DNA of 64,000 nucleotides, taken from assembly GCF_023242315.1 (NCBI RefSeq), contig NZ_JALLIY010000018.1:1-64000 (forward strand), in the 5' to 3' direction. Positions within the stretch are counted from its first letter, which is position 1. Each line of letters opens with the position of its first letter. Source of the stretch: Pseudomonas sp. MWU13-2105. Lineage in GTDB: Bacteria > Pseudomonadota > Gammaproteobacteria > Pseudomonadales > Pseudomonadaceae. Positions 1-8,065 of this stretch are shown piece by piece. The position numbers were made by a program, and so were the translations under genes. The notes below the pieces were generated by a model, which saw only the letters and a list, made by a program, of their open reading frames with translations, did not search any database and was not told the origin of the DNA.

Positions 1-215
1 GCGCGGATGCCTGCCAGTGGCGGTCTGGCGGTGTACAATGCGCGGCGTTTTACCTGTGACTCAACTGCGTACCCGCGCATTTTTGTGGCTTTCGACGGTG
101 GCCTTGCGACACCCCGAAAGCCCGTGCACTTCAAGGCTACCCGCCTTGTTCACTCCATCGCGTCATAAGCGTGATGGGTTCGATTTCGTCACAGATAAAA
201 ACAAACAGGTGACGC

Positions 216-1628
216 ATGACCCCTGATACACCCCTTGCTTCGGGCGAGCTTAAACGCGGCCTGAAAAATCGTCATATCCAATTGATCGCCCTCGGCGGCG
301 CCATCGGCACCGGCCTGTTCCTCGGTTCGGCCGGGGTGCTCAAATCCGCCGGTCCGTCGATGATCCTCGGCTACGCCATCTGCGGTTTTATCGCTTTCAT
401 GATCATGCGCCAGTTGGGCGAAATGATCGTCGAAGAACCGGTTGCCGGCTCGTTCAGCCACTTTGCCCACAAGTACTGGGGCGGTTTCGCCGGTTTTCTG
501 TCGGGCTGGAACTGCTGGATCCTCTACATCCTGGTGGGCATGTCGGAACTGACCGCGGTCGGCAAGTACATTCACTACTGGTGGCCCGATGTCCCGACCT
601 GGGTCTCGGCGGCGGCGTTCTTCGTTTTGATCAATGCGATCAACCTGGCCAACGTCAAGGTCTTCGGCGAGGCGGAATTCTGGTTCGCGATTATCAAGGT
701 GGTGGCGATCGTCGGCATGATTGCCCTGGGCAGCTACCTGCTGGTCAGTGGCCACGGCGGTCCGCAGGCCTCGGTCAGCAACCTGTGGGAACACGGCGGG
801 TTCTTCCCCAATGGCGTTAGTGGCCTGGTGATGGCCATGGCGATCATCATGTTTTCCTTCGGTGGCCTGGAAATGCTCGGTTTTACCGCTGCTGAAGCCG
901 ACAAGCCGAAAACCGTGATTCCCAAGGCGATCAACCAGGTGATCTACCGGATCCTGATTTTCTACATCGGTGCCCTGGTGATCCTGCTGTCGCTGACCCC
1001 CTGGGACAGCCTGCTGAGCACACTCAACGCTTCGGGTGATTCCTACAGCGGCAGCCCGTTCGTCCAGGTGTTCTCGATGCTCGGTAGCAATACCGCGGCG
1101 CATATCCTCAACTTCGTGGTGCTGACGGCGGCGCTGTCGGTGTACAACAGCGGTACCTACTGCAACAGCCGCATGCTGCTGGGCATGGCCGAGCAGGGCG
1201 ACGCGCCTAAGGTGCTGGCCAAGATTGACAAGCGCGGCGTGCCAGTGCGCTCTATCCTGGCCTCGGCGCTGGTGACCTTCATCGCGGTGCTGATGAACTA
1301 CCTGATGCCGCAACAGGCCCTGGAATTGCTGATGTCGCTGGTGGTGGCGACCCTGGTGATCAACTGGGCGATGATCAGCTACTCGCACTTCAAGTTCCGC
1401 CAGCACATGGATCGGAGCCAGCAGCGCCCGCTGTTCAAGGCCCTGTGGTACCCCTATGGCAACTATGTGTGCCTGGCATTCGTGGTGTTTATCCTCGGCG
1501 TCATGTTGATGATCCCGGGGATCCAGGTCTCGGTATATGCGATTCCGGTCTGGGTGGTGTTCATGTGGGTCTGCTACGGCATCAAGAATCGGCGTAGTAC
1601 CCAGCAGGCCTTGCTGGCGGTGAAGTAG
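216..1628 (+). CDS. aroP: Aromatic amino acid permease, APC superfamily (AroP-like)
   Basis: Inner-membrane amino acid:H+ symporter of 470 residues, the usual length for the AroP/LysP/GabP group. The N-terminal signature GGAIGTGLF lies at residues 27-35 in the first membrane segment, and about twelve hydrophobic segments follow up to residue 460. The start ATG is preceded by an AGG at suitable spacing (CAGGTGACGC). Phenylalanine/tyrosine specificity is inferred from resemblance to AroP and from the phhABC/phhR aromatic catabolism locus 5 kb downstream; the sequence alone does not exclude another neutral amino acid. A strong terminator follows directly, so it looks monocistronic. The 215 bases before it show no gene I can support. 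Confidence 0.85.
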   Translation: MTPDTPLASGELKRGLKNRHIQLIALGGAIGTGLFLGSAGVLKSAGPSMILGYAICGFIAFMIMRQLGEMIVEEPVAGSFSHFAHKYWGGFAGFLSGWNCWILYILVGMSELTAVGKYIHYWWPDVPTWVSAAAFFVLINAINLANVKVFGEAEFWFAIIKVVAIVGMIALGSYLLVSGHGGPQASVSNLWEHGGFFPNGVSGLVMAMAIIMFSFGGLEMLGFTAAEADKPKTVIPKAINQVIYRILIFYIGALVILLSLTPWDSLLSTLNASGDSYSGSPFVQVFSMLGSNTAAHILNFVVLTAALSVYNSGTYCNSRMLLGMAEQGDAPKVLAKIDKRGVPVRSILASALVTFIAVLMNYLMPQQALELLMSLVVATLVINWAMISYSHFKFRQHMDRSQQRPLFKALWYPYGNYVCLAFVVFILGVMLMIPGIQVSVYAIPVWVVFMWVCYGIKNRRSTQQALLAVK

Positions 1629-1646
1629 GCTTTTATCCGTTGCCAG

Positions 1647-1680
1647 AACAAACCCGGCGGCTGCCGGGTTTGTTGTTTCT
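1647..1680 (+). terminator. Rho-independent terminator after aroP
   Basis: A perfect 12-bp stem (1647-1658 with 1663-1674, AACAAACCCGGC arm) encloses a 4-base loop and is followed by a T-rich stretch. It lies 19 bases after the aroP stop codon. Confidence 0.8.
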
Positions 1681-1761
1681 GCACGGTTGGGGCGTGGGCG
1701 AATCGGCTCGTCGCGCTATGGATCGGGTATCCTGAACACCCCGATGTCGGACGCTTTTCAA

Positions 1762-2175
1762 ATGCTGGTGATTTCCAACAATGTGCATCTGCCCGATGCC
1801 GAGATCGAGTGGACGGCCATTCGTGCCCAGGGTGCGGGCGGGCAGAACGTCAACAAGGTCTCCAGCGCGGTGCACCTGCGTTTTGATATTCCGGCCTCGT
1901 CCCTGCCACCGTTCTACAAGGAGCGCCTGCTGGCCCTGCGCGACAGTCGTATCACCAGCGAAGGGGTGATCGTGATCAAGGCCCAGCAGTACCGGACCCA
2001 GGAGCAGAATCGCAACGATGCCCTGGAGCGCTTGGTCGAGCTTATCCTCAGTGCCACCAAGGTGGAGAAGAAACGCCGTCCGACCAAGCCGACCCTCGGT
2101 TCGAAGAAGCGGCGCCTGGAAGGCAAGTCCCAGCGCGGCGCGATCAAGGCCGGGCGGGGCAAGATCGATTTCTAG
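1762..2175 (+). CDS. arfB: Alternative ribosome-rescue factor / peptidyl-tRNA hydrolase ArfB (YaeJ)
   Basis: ArfB frees stalled ribosomes by hydrolysing peptidyl-tRNA without a stop codon. It has the release-factor GGQ motif (residues 26-28, context RAQGAGGQNVNK) and the basic tail (KKRRPTKPTLGSKKRRL region) that enters the empty mRNA channel. From this ATG the protein is 137 residues, matching the family (about 140 in E. coli). The reading frame is open to 1687 and another ATG lies at 1744, but the protein beginning MLVISNN lines up with the family start. No clear ribosome binding site marks either start. It is a stand-alone gene between two hairpins. Confidence 0.85.
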   Translation: MLVISNNVHLPDAEIEWTAIRAQGAGGQNVNKVSSAVHLRFDIPASSLPPFYKERLLALRDSRITSEGVIVIKAQQYRTQEQNRNDALERLVELILSATKVEKKRRPTKPTLGSKKRRLEGKSQRGAIKAGRGKIDF

Positions 2176-2183
2176 GCCTGCTT

Positions 2184-2211
2184 TGTGGGAGCCGGCAACC
2201 CGGCCCCCACA
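2184..2211. terminator. Hairpin between convergent arfB and MFS gene
   Basis: TGTGGG-A-GCCGG (2184-2195) pairs with CCGGC-C-CCCACA (2200-2211) with one mismatch and a 4-base loop. It lies between two convergent genes and has no T-tract. It may act as a two-way terminator or be a single REP-type element. Confidence 0.5.
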
Positions 2212-2243
2212 GGGGTTATGGTGCTCTTGATCGCGAGCGGTTC

Positions 2244-3443
2244 TCAGGTCTTGTCGCGCGCCGCTCGTTGTTTCGGTGCCTGCCGGTAGAGATACAGGCT
2301 CAGCAGCAATCCGGACAGTGACGCCAGGGCGGCGAACAGGAAGATCGAGGCAAAGCCCAGGCCCGCCGCAATTGCCCCGGCCAGGGGGCCGGTAATTCCC
2401 AGCGACAGGTCGATGAACAACGAGTAGGCACCCACCGCCGCGCCGCGGCTGGAGGCTGGTACCAGGTTCACCGCTTCCACCCCCAGCGCCGGGAACACCA
2501 ACGAGAAACCGAAGCCGCTCAACGCCGCCCCCGCCAGTGCCCAATGGGCATCCGGCGCCAGCCACAACAGCAGCAGGCCGAGGGTTTCCACCGACAGGCA
2601 GGCGATCGCCACGCGAAAGCCCCCGAGCCGATTGATCAGGTTGCCGAACAGCAGTCGCGCCCCGATAAAACTGGCGCCGAACAGGCTCAGGCAGAGCACC
2701 GCGTTGGCCCAGTGCTGGGTGGCGTAATACAGGGTGATAAAGGTCGCGATGGTGCCAAAACCGATGGAGCCCAGGGCCAGGCCGGTGCCATGGGGCAGCA
2801 CGCGGCCCAGTACATGGAGGAACGGCAGGCGTTCGCCGGCGACAATCGGTGCGGCCAGCTTGGGCCAGGCCAGCAACAGCCCCAGCACGGCCAGCAGCAG
2901 GATGCTCATGCCCATGCTCCACAGGCCCAACTGACCGACCAGCCACACCCCCAGCGGCGCACCGATGGCCAGTGCGCCGTAGCTGGCGATGCCGTTCCAG
3001 GAAATCACCTTGGCGGTGTTCGCCGCGCCGACCCGGCCTATGCCCCAGCCGATGGAGCCGGAGCCCACCAAACTTTCCGCGCTGCCCAGTACCAGGCGGC
3101 CGATAAACAGGCTGATCAGGCTCAGCAGCGGCAGGCTTTGCAGAAAGCTCGAGAGCAGCATGAACACGCCACTCAGGCCGCAGCCGGCCAGGCCGATCAT
3201 CACCGCGCGCTTGCTGCCCTGGTTATCGATGATCCGGCTGGCGTAGGGGCGGCTCAGCAGGGTCGCCAGGTACTGGACGCTGATCACCAACCCTGCGATC
3301 ACCGTGCCGAAGCCCAGGTCGCTGTGGACGTAGCCGGGCAGCACGGCCAGGGGAATGCCGATGTTCAGGTAACCGATAAAGGTAAACAGGACAATGGAAA
3401 CGACTTGCAGCGTGACCGCCAGGGGGCGCTGTGTATCTGACAT
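2244..3443 (-). CDS. MFS transporter, YhhS-like (UPF0226)
   Basis: Inner-membrane major facilitator of 399 residues with about twelve hydrophobic segments. The loop after segment 2 reads SRPYASRIIDNQGSKR, the MFS cytoplasmic loop motif. The overall pattern (VLPGYVHSDLGFGT near residue 36, GSAESLVGSGSIGWGIGR near residue 122) resembles YhhS-type drug/arabinose exporters. I take the ATG at 3443; the frame is open two codons further to a TTG, which is less likely. It is monocistronic, converging on arfB. The substrate cannot be read from the sequence. Confidence 0.75.
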   Translation of the reverse strand: MSDTQRPLAVTLQVVSIVLFTFIGYLNIGIPLAVLPGYVHSDLGFGTVIAGLVISVQYLATLLSRPYASRIIDNQGSKRAVMIGLAGCGLSGVFMLLSSFLQSLPLLSLISLFIGRLVLGSAESLVGSGSIGWGIGRVGAANTAKVISWNGIASYGALAIGAPLGVWLVGQLGLWSMGMSILLLAVLGLLLAWPKLAAPIVAGERLPFLHVLGRVLPHGTGLALGSIGFGTIATFITLYYATQHWANAVLCLSLFGASFIGARLLFGNLINRLGGFRVAIACLSVETLGLLLLWLAPDAHWALAGAALSGFGFSLVFPALGVEAVNLVPASSRGAAVGAYSLFIDLSLGITGPLAGAIAAGLGFASIFLFAALASLSGLLLSLYLYRQAPKQRAARDKT

Positions 3444-3609
3444 GGACAAGAACCACCGTTGCCGCGGAGAAGAAAGATAGGAGGCTTATGATAACGGTGA
3501 GAGGCCGCTTGCAGGGACGTTAAATCGAAAAAAGCTCGGCGGAGAATGTGTCCGGTTGCGCGAAAAGCATCAGGGAACGGGCTTTTCACGCGACCGGTAG
3601 GGCAAGCGT

Positions 3610-3741
3610 TCAGTCTTCGCTGTCGGCCTTGAGGCGGTCCGCGGCCTCGTTGTTTACCGGCTGCTGGGCAGCGGCTTGTGACGGGGTTTTCTGCTCAGTC
3701 TCGTGCAGGCTTGGGAAGGGGAAGTTGGGTATCTCATGCAT
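3610..3741 (-). CDS. Small protein of 43 residues, unknown function
   Basis: This ORF begins MHEIPNFPFPSLHETEQK and ends ADRLKADSED. It is preceded on the minus strand by a very good Shine-Dalgarno sequence (GAGGAG, 8 bases before the ATG). The product is acidic and rich in Pro, Gln and Glu, with no membrane segment or signal peptide. Initiation signal and composition both argue that it is translated. I do not recognise a family. It stands alone between the MFS gene and the hairpin downstream of the cupredoxin gene. Confidence 0.6.
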   Translation of the reverse strand: MHEIPNFPFPSLHETEQKTPSQAAAQQPVNNEAADRLKADSED

Positions 3742-3915
3742 CGTCGTCGCTCCTCGCAAGGTCTGTTTTTTAAATCGCTGGGTAGATCCGCGCTTTTAAA
3801 AAGCCTGGGCAGGATACAGCAGTGAAAATGACAGAAAGACTTTTTCGCCCCGGCTTCGACGGCCGTTCGTCAGGACCGATACCTTGCCGCGTGGATGATG
3901 AGTCCTGTCGGAACC

Positions 3916-3943
3916 GACTTGCCGGCAATGATGCCGGCAAGTC
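3916..3943 (-). terminator. Hairpin downstream of the cupredoxin gene
   Basis: A perfect 12-bp inverted repeat (GACTTGCCGGCA at 3916-3927 with 3932-3943) has a 4-base loop. It lies 66 bases beyond the stop of the minus-strand cupredoxin gene. It may be a terminator or a solitary REP-like palindrome; there is no T-run. Confidence 0.5.
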
Positions 3944-4008
3944 TTGCATCGACCTTGCGGATGCTATCGCCGCGGTGCGGTGGCCCGACAAGCCGGTTAC
4001 GGCAACGG

Positions 4009-4323
4009 TCAAGGACTGACGGTGATTTTTCCGATCATCTGCGGATGCAGCGCACAGAAATATTCATAGGTGCCCGCAGTCTTGAACTCATAGGAAAAAC
4101 TGTCATTGGTGTCCAGCGCGGCCGAGCGGAACAGCTTGTGGGTTTCGGCCACCGTATGGGGGATCTGGTCATCGTTGACCCAGGTCACCTTGGTGCCGAG
4201 CGCGACAGTCAGGTCCTTGGGGCCGAACATGAACTCCTTGATATCGATTTTCACTTCCTGCGCCCACACCGGGATCGAGAGTGCCAGGCCGGCCAGCATC
4301 AGTCCTTGCAATAGTCTTTTCAT
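4009..4323 (-). CDS. Periplasmic cupredoxin (plastocyanin/amicyanin-like)
   Basis: Small type-1 copper protein of 104 residues with an N-terminal signal peptide (cleavage expected near VWA-QE, residue 21). The copper ligands are all visible: His56 in IPHT, then Cys90, His93 and Met96 in CALHPQM. This is the classic His/Cys/His/Met set of amicyanin-like proteins, which act as periplasmic electron carriers or copper-binding proteins. It follows the metallophosphoesterase gene by 13 bases, so the two form an operon reading away from the ECF sigma gene. The physiological partner is unknown. Confidence 0.8.
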   Translation of the reverse strand: MKRLLQGLMLAGLALSIPVWAQEVKIDIKEFMFGPKDLTVALGTKVTWVNDDQIPHTVAETHKLFRSAALDTNDSFSYEFKTAGTYEYFCALHPQMIGKITVSP

Positions 4324-4336
4324 TCGTCCGCCCTCC

Positions 4337-5308
4337 TTAAATCAGTGTCGAGTCGATCAGCGCCAACGGATGATCGCCTTGTGTCGCGCGGACATCGGTG
4401 ATCCCCAGGTAATTGCGCAACTGATCGGCGGCCACGGTCATCGGTCCCGGTGCCGGTGCCGCCCCCGGTGCCGGCTGCGGATAGGCCGTGCCGCGCGCGG
4501 TGTGAAAGGTGATATTGCCCTCGATCTTCTGGATCACCTGATGGATATGACCGTTGAGCACGGTCACCGAACCGTATTTGCGCAGCAGGGCAATCGCCTG
4601 GTCGCCGTCCTCGGTGCCCCAGCCCCAGGGTTGGTAGATGGTCCACAGCGGAATATGGGTGAACACCACGATCGGCGTGCTCGTCGCCACCGCCCGCAGG
4701 TCATCGGCCAGCCAGGCGATCTGCTCGGCGCCGAGGCTGGCTTCATGGCCGGCCTGGAAGTTGAAGACGTTGACCAGCGCGATGAAGTGCACGCCATGGT
4801 CGTCGAAGCTGTACCAGCCATTGCCCTTGGTGCCCTTGCCATAACGCTGCAGGTAGAGCTGGCCGCCGCCCTCGTCGAGGGTGTCGTGTTCACCCGGCAC
4901 GTAGTGCACGGTCGCGGGCAGGGCCTTGAGCAATTGCGCGGCGGTGTCGAACTCCTCGGGCTTGCTGAGGTGGGTGATATCTCCCGTGTGGAGAATCAGC
5001 GACGGCCGTTTGGGCAGGGCGATGACCTTGTCGATGGCCACTTGCAGGGTTTTCACCGGTTCGGGGTTGGCTTCCTTGTTGAAGCCGATATGTGAATCGC
5101 TGATTTGTACGAAATGAAAGTTCGCGGCCAGTGCGGCAGGGTCCGTGGGCTGGCCATTCTGGTCCAGGGCAAAGGCGCGCGGGATACCGCCGCTCAAGGC
5201 CCAGAGGACCCCGGCGCCGGCCCAGGCCGAGCATTTGAGCAGGGTCCGGCGGTCGGGGTCGAGCGGGCCGTCGGTACGTTTGTCGTGGGGTGTTGGGTGC
5301 AGGTCCAT
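4337..5308 (-). CDS. Tat-exported metallophosphoesterase
   Basis: Calcineurin-like phosphoesterase of 323 residues. The N-terminus carries a twin-arginine signal (DRRTLLK at about 19-25, then a hydrophobic stretch ending AFA), so export folded to the periplasm is likely. The metal-binding motifs are present in order: DSH (about 72-74), GD in HTGD, GEHD in place of the usual GNHD, a lone His in FTHIP, and GHIH. Substrates of this Icc-like group vary (cyclic nucleotides, phospholipids, nucleotides). A GAGGG lies 7 bases before the start ATG. It is co-transcribed with the cupredoxin gene and divergent from the ECF sigma gene. Confidence 0.8.
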   Translation of the reverse strand: MDLHPTPHDKRTDGPLDPDRRTLLKCSAWAGAGVLWALSGGIPRAFALDQNGQPTDPAALAANFHFVQISDSHIGFNKEANPEPVKTLQVAIDKVIALPKRPSLILHTGDITHLSKPEEFDTAAQLLKALPATVHYVPGEHDTLDEGGGQLYLQRYGKGTKGNGWYSFDDHGVHFIALVNVFNFQAGHEASLGAEQIAWLADDLRAVATSTPIVVFTHIPLWTIYQPWGWGTEDGDQAIALLRKYGSVTVLNGHIHQVIQKIEGNITFHTARGTAYPQPAPGAAPAPGPMTVAADQLRNYLGITDVRATQGDHPLALIDSTLI

Positions 5309-5355
5309 GGGAACGCCCTCGCTGGCGGTCTACAGTGATTGAGCTCACATCTGTA

Positions 5356-5382
5356 AAACCGGGCGGCACGGGGCTTTATTCC
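5356..5382 (-). promoter_or_regulatory. Putative ECF-type promoter for the metallophosphoesterase-cupredoxin operon
   Basis: On the minus strand GGAATAAA (5382-5375) is followed after 13 bases by CGGTTT (5361-5356). The same octamer occurs on the plus strand before the sigma factor gene. The GGAA-type -35 and CG-type -10 fit ECF promoters in general. The assignment is inference. Confidence 0.4.
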
Positions 5383-5404
5383 AGAAAATTAAAAAAATAT
5401 TTCG

Positions 5405-5432
5405 GGAATAAAACAGCGGCTTTCACCGTTAT
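5405..5432 (+). promoter_or_regulatory. Putative autoregulatory ECF promoter
   Basis: GGAATAAA (5405-5412), a 14-base spacer and CGTTAT (5427-5432) sit just upstream of the sigma gene, which would start about 25 bases downstream. It matches the general ECF pattern and mirrors the element on the opposite strand. Confidence 0.45.
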
Positions 5433-5456
5433 AGGGACAAAGGTATCGGAGCCATT

Positions 5457-5969
5457 ATGAAGCGATTCGAGGCGCTGTTCGCGCCGCATCTGGATGCGGC
5501 CTATAACCTCGCGCGCTGGCTCACCGACAGTGAGAGCGCCGCGCAGGATGTGGTCCAGGAAAGTGCCTTCAGGGCCTTCAAGTTCCAGCACCGGTTTGTC
5601 GACGGCAATGCCAAGGCCTGGTTCCTGACCATTGTCCGCAATGAAAGCTACAACTGGCTCAAGGCCTCGATGGGCGCGCGCTGGGTGGCCCTCGACGAGG
5701 AATGGTTGCAGGACGACCCGGCGTTGGCCGATGTGTGCACACCGGAATCCCAGGTCATCCGGGCCCAGGCGGCCGAGCAGGTCCGGCTGGGGCTGCTGGC
5801 GTTGGCGCCGGCCTTTCGTGAAGTGATCGTCCTGAAGGAGTTGGAAGACATGCCCTACAAGGACATAGCGAAAATCGTCGATATTCCCTTGGGCACCGTC
5901 ATGTCGCGGCTGGCCCGGGCCCGCGCGATGCTCAAGCGCGAACTGCTGAAGTTGCACCCTTATGAATGA
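5457..5969 (+). CDS. ECF-type RNA polymerase sigma factor
   Basis: Sigma-70 family, extracytoplasmic-function class, 170 residues. Region 2 lies at about 5-70 (VVQESAFRAFK helix), and region 4 at about 110-160 ends in the helix-turn-helix (DIAKIVDIPLGTVMSRL). There is no region 1.1 or 3. Its last 8 bases overlap the start of the anti-sigma gene, showing translational coupling. It likely directs RNA polymerase to its own promoter and to the divergent cupredoxin/phosphoesterase operon, because both carry the same -35-like octamer. The inducing signal is unknown; periplasmic copper or redox stress is a guess from the target genes. Confidence 0.85.
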   Translation: MKRFEALFAPHLDAAYNLARWLTDSESAAQDVVQESAFRAFKFQHRFVDGNAKAWFLTIVRNESYNWLKASMGARWVALDEEWLQDDPALADVCTPESQVIRAQAAEQVRLGLLALAPAFREVIVLKELEDMPYKDIAKIVDIPLGTVMSRLARARAMLKRELLKLHPYE

Positions 5970-6729
5970 TCTCGACTGCAAGACCTGTGATGAATTGATC
6001 CATGGCTACCTCGACCATGAACTGGACGCGACGACCGCGGCGCGAGTGGCCGGGCACCTGGCGGGCTGCGCGGAGTGCGCACGCCGGTATGAGCATGCCC
6101 GTCAATTGATCGACGACGTCAAAAAACGAGCACCCTATTACCGTGCTCCCGAGGCCCTGAACCTGAGCCTGCTGGCTGCGGCCCCGAAGCGTCCTTCGAC
6201 CTTGATGGGTTTCATGCAGGGGCTGCGGGCGCTCTCGGGGCGCTGGTGGGCTCCGGCGTTTTCAACCCTGGCGTTGAGCCTGGCGGTCATGCTCTACGTG
6301 GTGACGCCGTCCGCCGAGCAACCCTGGCTGGATGAGGCGGTGTCCAGCCATGTGCGTTCGTTGATGGCCGAGCATTTGAACGATGTGGTGTCGTCCGACC
6401 GGCATACGGTGAAACCCTGGTTCACCGGCAAGCTCGACTTCGCGCCACCGGTCTTCGATTATGCGGCGCAGGGTTATCCGTTGTTGGGCGGTCGCCTGGA
6501 CTATCTGCAGCACCAGACCGCCGCGGCATTGGCGTATCGGCATGCCAAGCACACCATCAACCTGTTCATCCTGCCGACGGCCGAGGTTGATCGGGCACGG
6601 GAGAGCTTGTCTTTGCGGGGCTACAACGTGGTGTCGTGGCGGCGCGATCACCTGCGCTTCATCCTGGTTTCTGACCTGGAGAAGGGCGAACTCGAGGCGT
6701 TCGGGGAGTTGATCGAGAAGGGCGGGTGA
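5962..6729 (+). CDS. Membrane anti-sigma factor with N-terminal zinc finger
   Basis: Protein of 255 residues coupled to the ECF sigma gene. The cytoplasmic N-terminus has the ZAS signature His32-x3-Cys36-x2-Cys39 (HLAGCAEC), preceded by CKTCDELI. One membrane segment lies at about residues 96-115, and the C-terminal part is periplasmic (about 140 residues, with an APPVFDYAAQGYPLLGGRLDYL stretch typical of RsiW-like transmembrane regulators). It should hold the sigma factor at the membrane until a periplasmic signal releases it. The family is clear; the signal is not. Confidence 0.8.
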   Translation: MNDLDCKTCDELIHGYLDHELDATTAARVAGHLAGCAECARRYEHARQLIDDVKKRAPYYRAPEALNLSLLAAAPKRPSTLMGFMQGLRALSGRWWAPAFSTLALSLAVMLYVVTPSAEQPWLDEAVSSHVRSLMAEHLNDVVSSDRHTVKPWFTGKLDFAPPVFDYAAQGYPLLGGRLDYLQHQTAAALAYRHAKHTINLFILPTAEVDRARESLSLRGYNVVSWRRDHLRFILVSDLEKGELEAFGELIEKGG

Positions 6730-6776
6730 GTCACGCCGGGCATCAAGTCCGGTCTGATCTTGAAGACACAACTGAA

Positions 6777-6852
6777 CCTGTAGGAGCCGGCCTGCCGGCG
6801 ATAGCGGCGGTGAATGTTACATCGCCATCGCCGGCAGGCCGGCTCCTACAGG
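6777..6852. repeat. Long inverted repeat (REP/REPIN-like)
   Basis: Two 26-base arms are perfectly complementary (6777-6802 and 6827-6852; CCTGTAGGAGCCGGCCTGCC at the outer end of the left arm) and enclose a 24-base loop. This is the layout of paired Pseudomonas REP sequences. It lies between the convergent anti-sigma gene and phhC and could stop transcription from both sides. Confidence 0.75.
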
Positions 6853-6868
6853 AGTACGCGTCGTTGCT

Positions 6869-8065
6869 TCAGTCCTTGCACACAGCAGCAATCGCCTGCG
6901 CCAGCGCAGCCAGGCGTGTCGCGTCGATACCCGCCACGTTGGCCCGGCCGGAGCTGACCATATACACGCTGTGCTCGTCGCGCAGGCGTTTGACCTGGGC
7001 CGGCGACAAACCGGTGTAGGAGAACATGCCGCGCTGCACGCCAATATGCGCGAAGCGCTCGGCCAGGCCATGGGGCTGCAGGGCTTCCACCAGGCCGCTG
7101 CGCAGTTGCGCAATACGCAAACGCATGGCTTCCACTTCATCGGCCCACAGGCTTTTCAGCTCGGGGTCGCCAAGAATCGTGGTAACTACCGCCGCGCCGT
7201 GATCCGGCGGGTTCGACCACAGGTTGCGCGCTACCGCCGCCAGTTGGCTGCGCACGTCCAGCAGCTTTTCAGCATCGCCGGTGCAGACGATCAGCACACC
7301 GGTGCGCTCGCGGTACAGGCCGAAATTCTTCGAACAGGAACTGGTGATCAGCACTTCCGGCAGTTCCCGGGCGAACAATCGCACGGCCCAGGCATCCTGC
7401 TCCACGCCATCGCCAAAGCCCTGGTAGGCGAAGTCGATCAGCGGCAGCAGTTCACGGTGACGGACAATCTCCAGCACCTTGTACCAGTCATCGTGGGACA
7501 GGTCGAAACCGGTCGGGTTGTGGCAGCAGGCGTGCAGCAGCACCACGTCACCCCGCGGCACCTGTTCCAGGGCGGCGAGCATGCCCTCGACATTCAGGCG
7601 ATTGTCGCTGCCGACGTAAGGGTAGTGACCGATCTTCAAGCCGGCGGCGGCGAAGATGGTCTCGTGGATCGGCCAGGTCGGATCACTGAGCCAGATGCCG
7701 CGGCCCGGCAGGCAGTGGGCGATAAAGTCGGCACTCAGGCGCAAGGCGCCGGTGCCGCCCGGGGTCTGGGTCGCGCCGACACGCTGGGCAGCGATCAGCG
7801 GCGAGTCGGCACCCATCACCAGTTCGTTGAGCAGGCTGCCGAAGCGCAGGTCGCCGTGGCCACCGATATAAGACTTGGTCCGTTGCTCGTTCACCAATCG
7901 CTGCTCGGCCAGCTTGACCGATTGCAGGATCGGGGTCAGGCCCTGGGCATCCTTGTAGACGCCGACGCCCAGGTCGAACTTGCGTGGATTGGGGTCCTGG
8001 GCATAAGCCTCCAGCAACCCGAGAATCGGGTCGCCGGGTACACGCGCGATGGCGTCGAAATGCAT
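6869..8065 (-). CDS. phhC: Aromatic amino acid aminotransferase PhhC
   Basis: PLP-dependent class I aminotransferase of 398 residues, TyrB/AspC type. It has Asn183 (CHNPTG), Asp211 and Tyr214 (DFAYQG) and the Schiff-base Lys246 (SSCSKNFG). It converts phenylalanine/tyrosine to the arylpyruvate. It is third in the phhABC operon: its ATG touches the stop codon of phhB (shared base 8065), so the two are translationally coupled. The operon context, more than the sequence, makes aromatic substrates likely rather than aspartate. Confidence 0.85.
   Translation of the reverse strand: MHFDAIARVPGDPILGLLEAYAQDPNPRKFDLGVGVYKDAQGLTPILQSVKLAEQRLVNEQRTKSYIGGHGDLRFGSLLNELVMGADSPLIAAQRVGATQTPGGTGALRLSADFIAHCLPGRGIWLSDPTWPIHETIFAAAGLKIGHYPYVGSDNRLNVEGMLAALEQVPRGDVVLLHACCHNPTGFDLSHDDWYKVLEIVRHRELLPLIDFAYQGFGDGVEQDAWAVRLFARELPEVLITSSCSKNFGLYRERTGVLIVCTGDAEKLLDVRSQLAAVARNLWSNPPDHGAAVVTTILGDPELKSLWADEVEAMRLRIAQLRSGLVEALQPHGLAERFAHIGVQRGMFSYTGLSPAQVKRLRDEHSVYMVSSGRANVAGIDATRLAALAQAIAAVCKD

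Noticed and set aside
17..226. 69-residue plus-strand frame before aroP
   Set aside because: It overlaps the aroP start. It has no ribosome binding site and no protein-like pattern.
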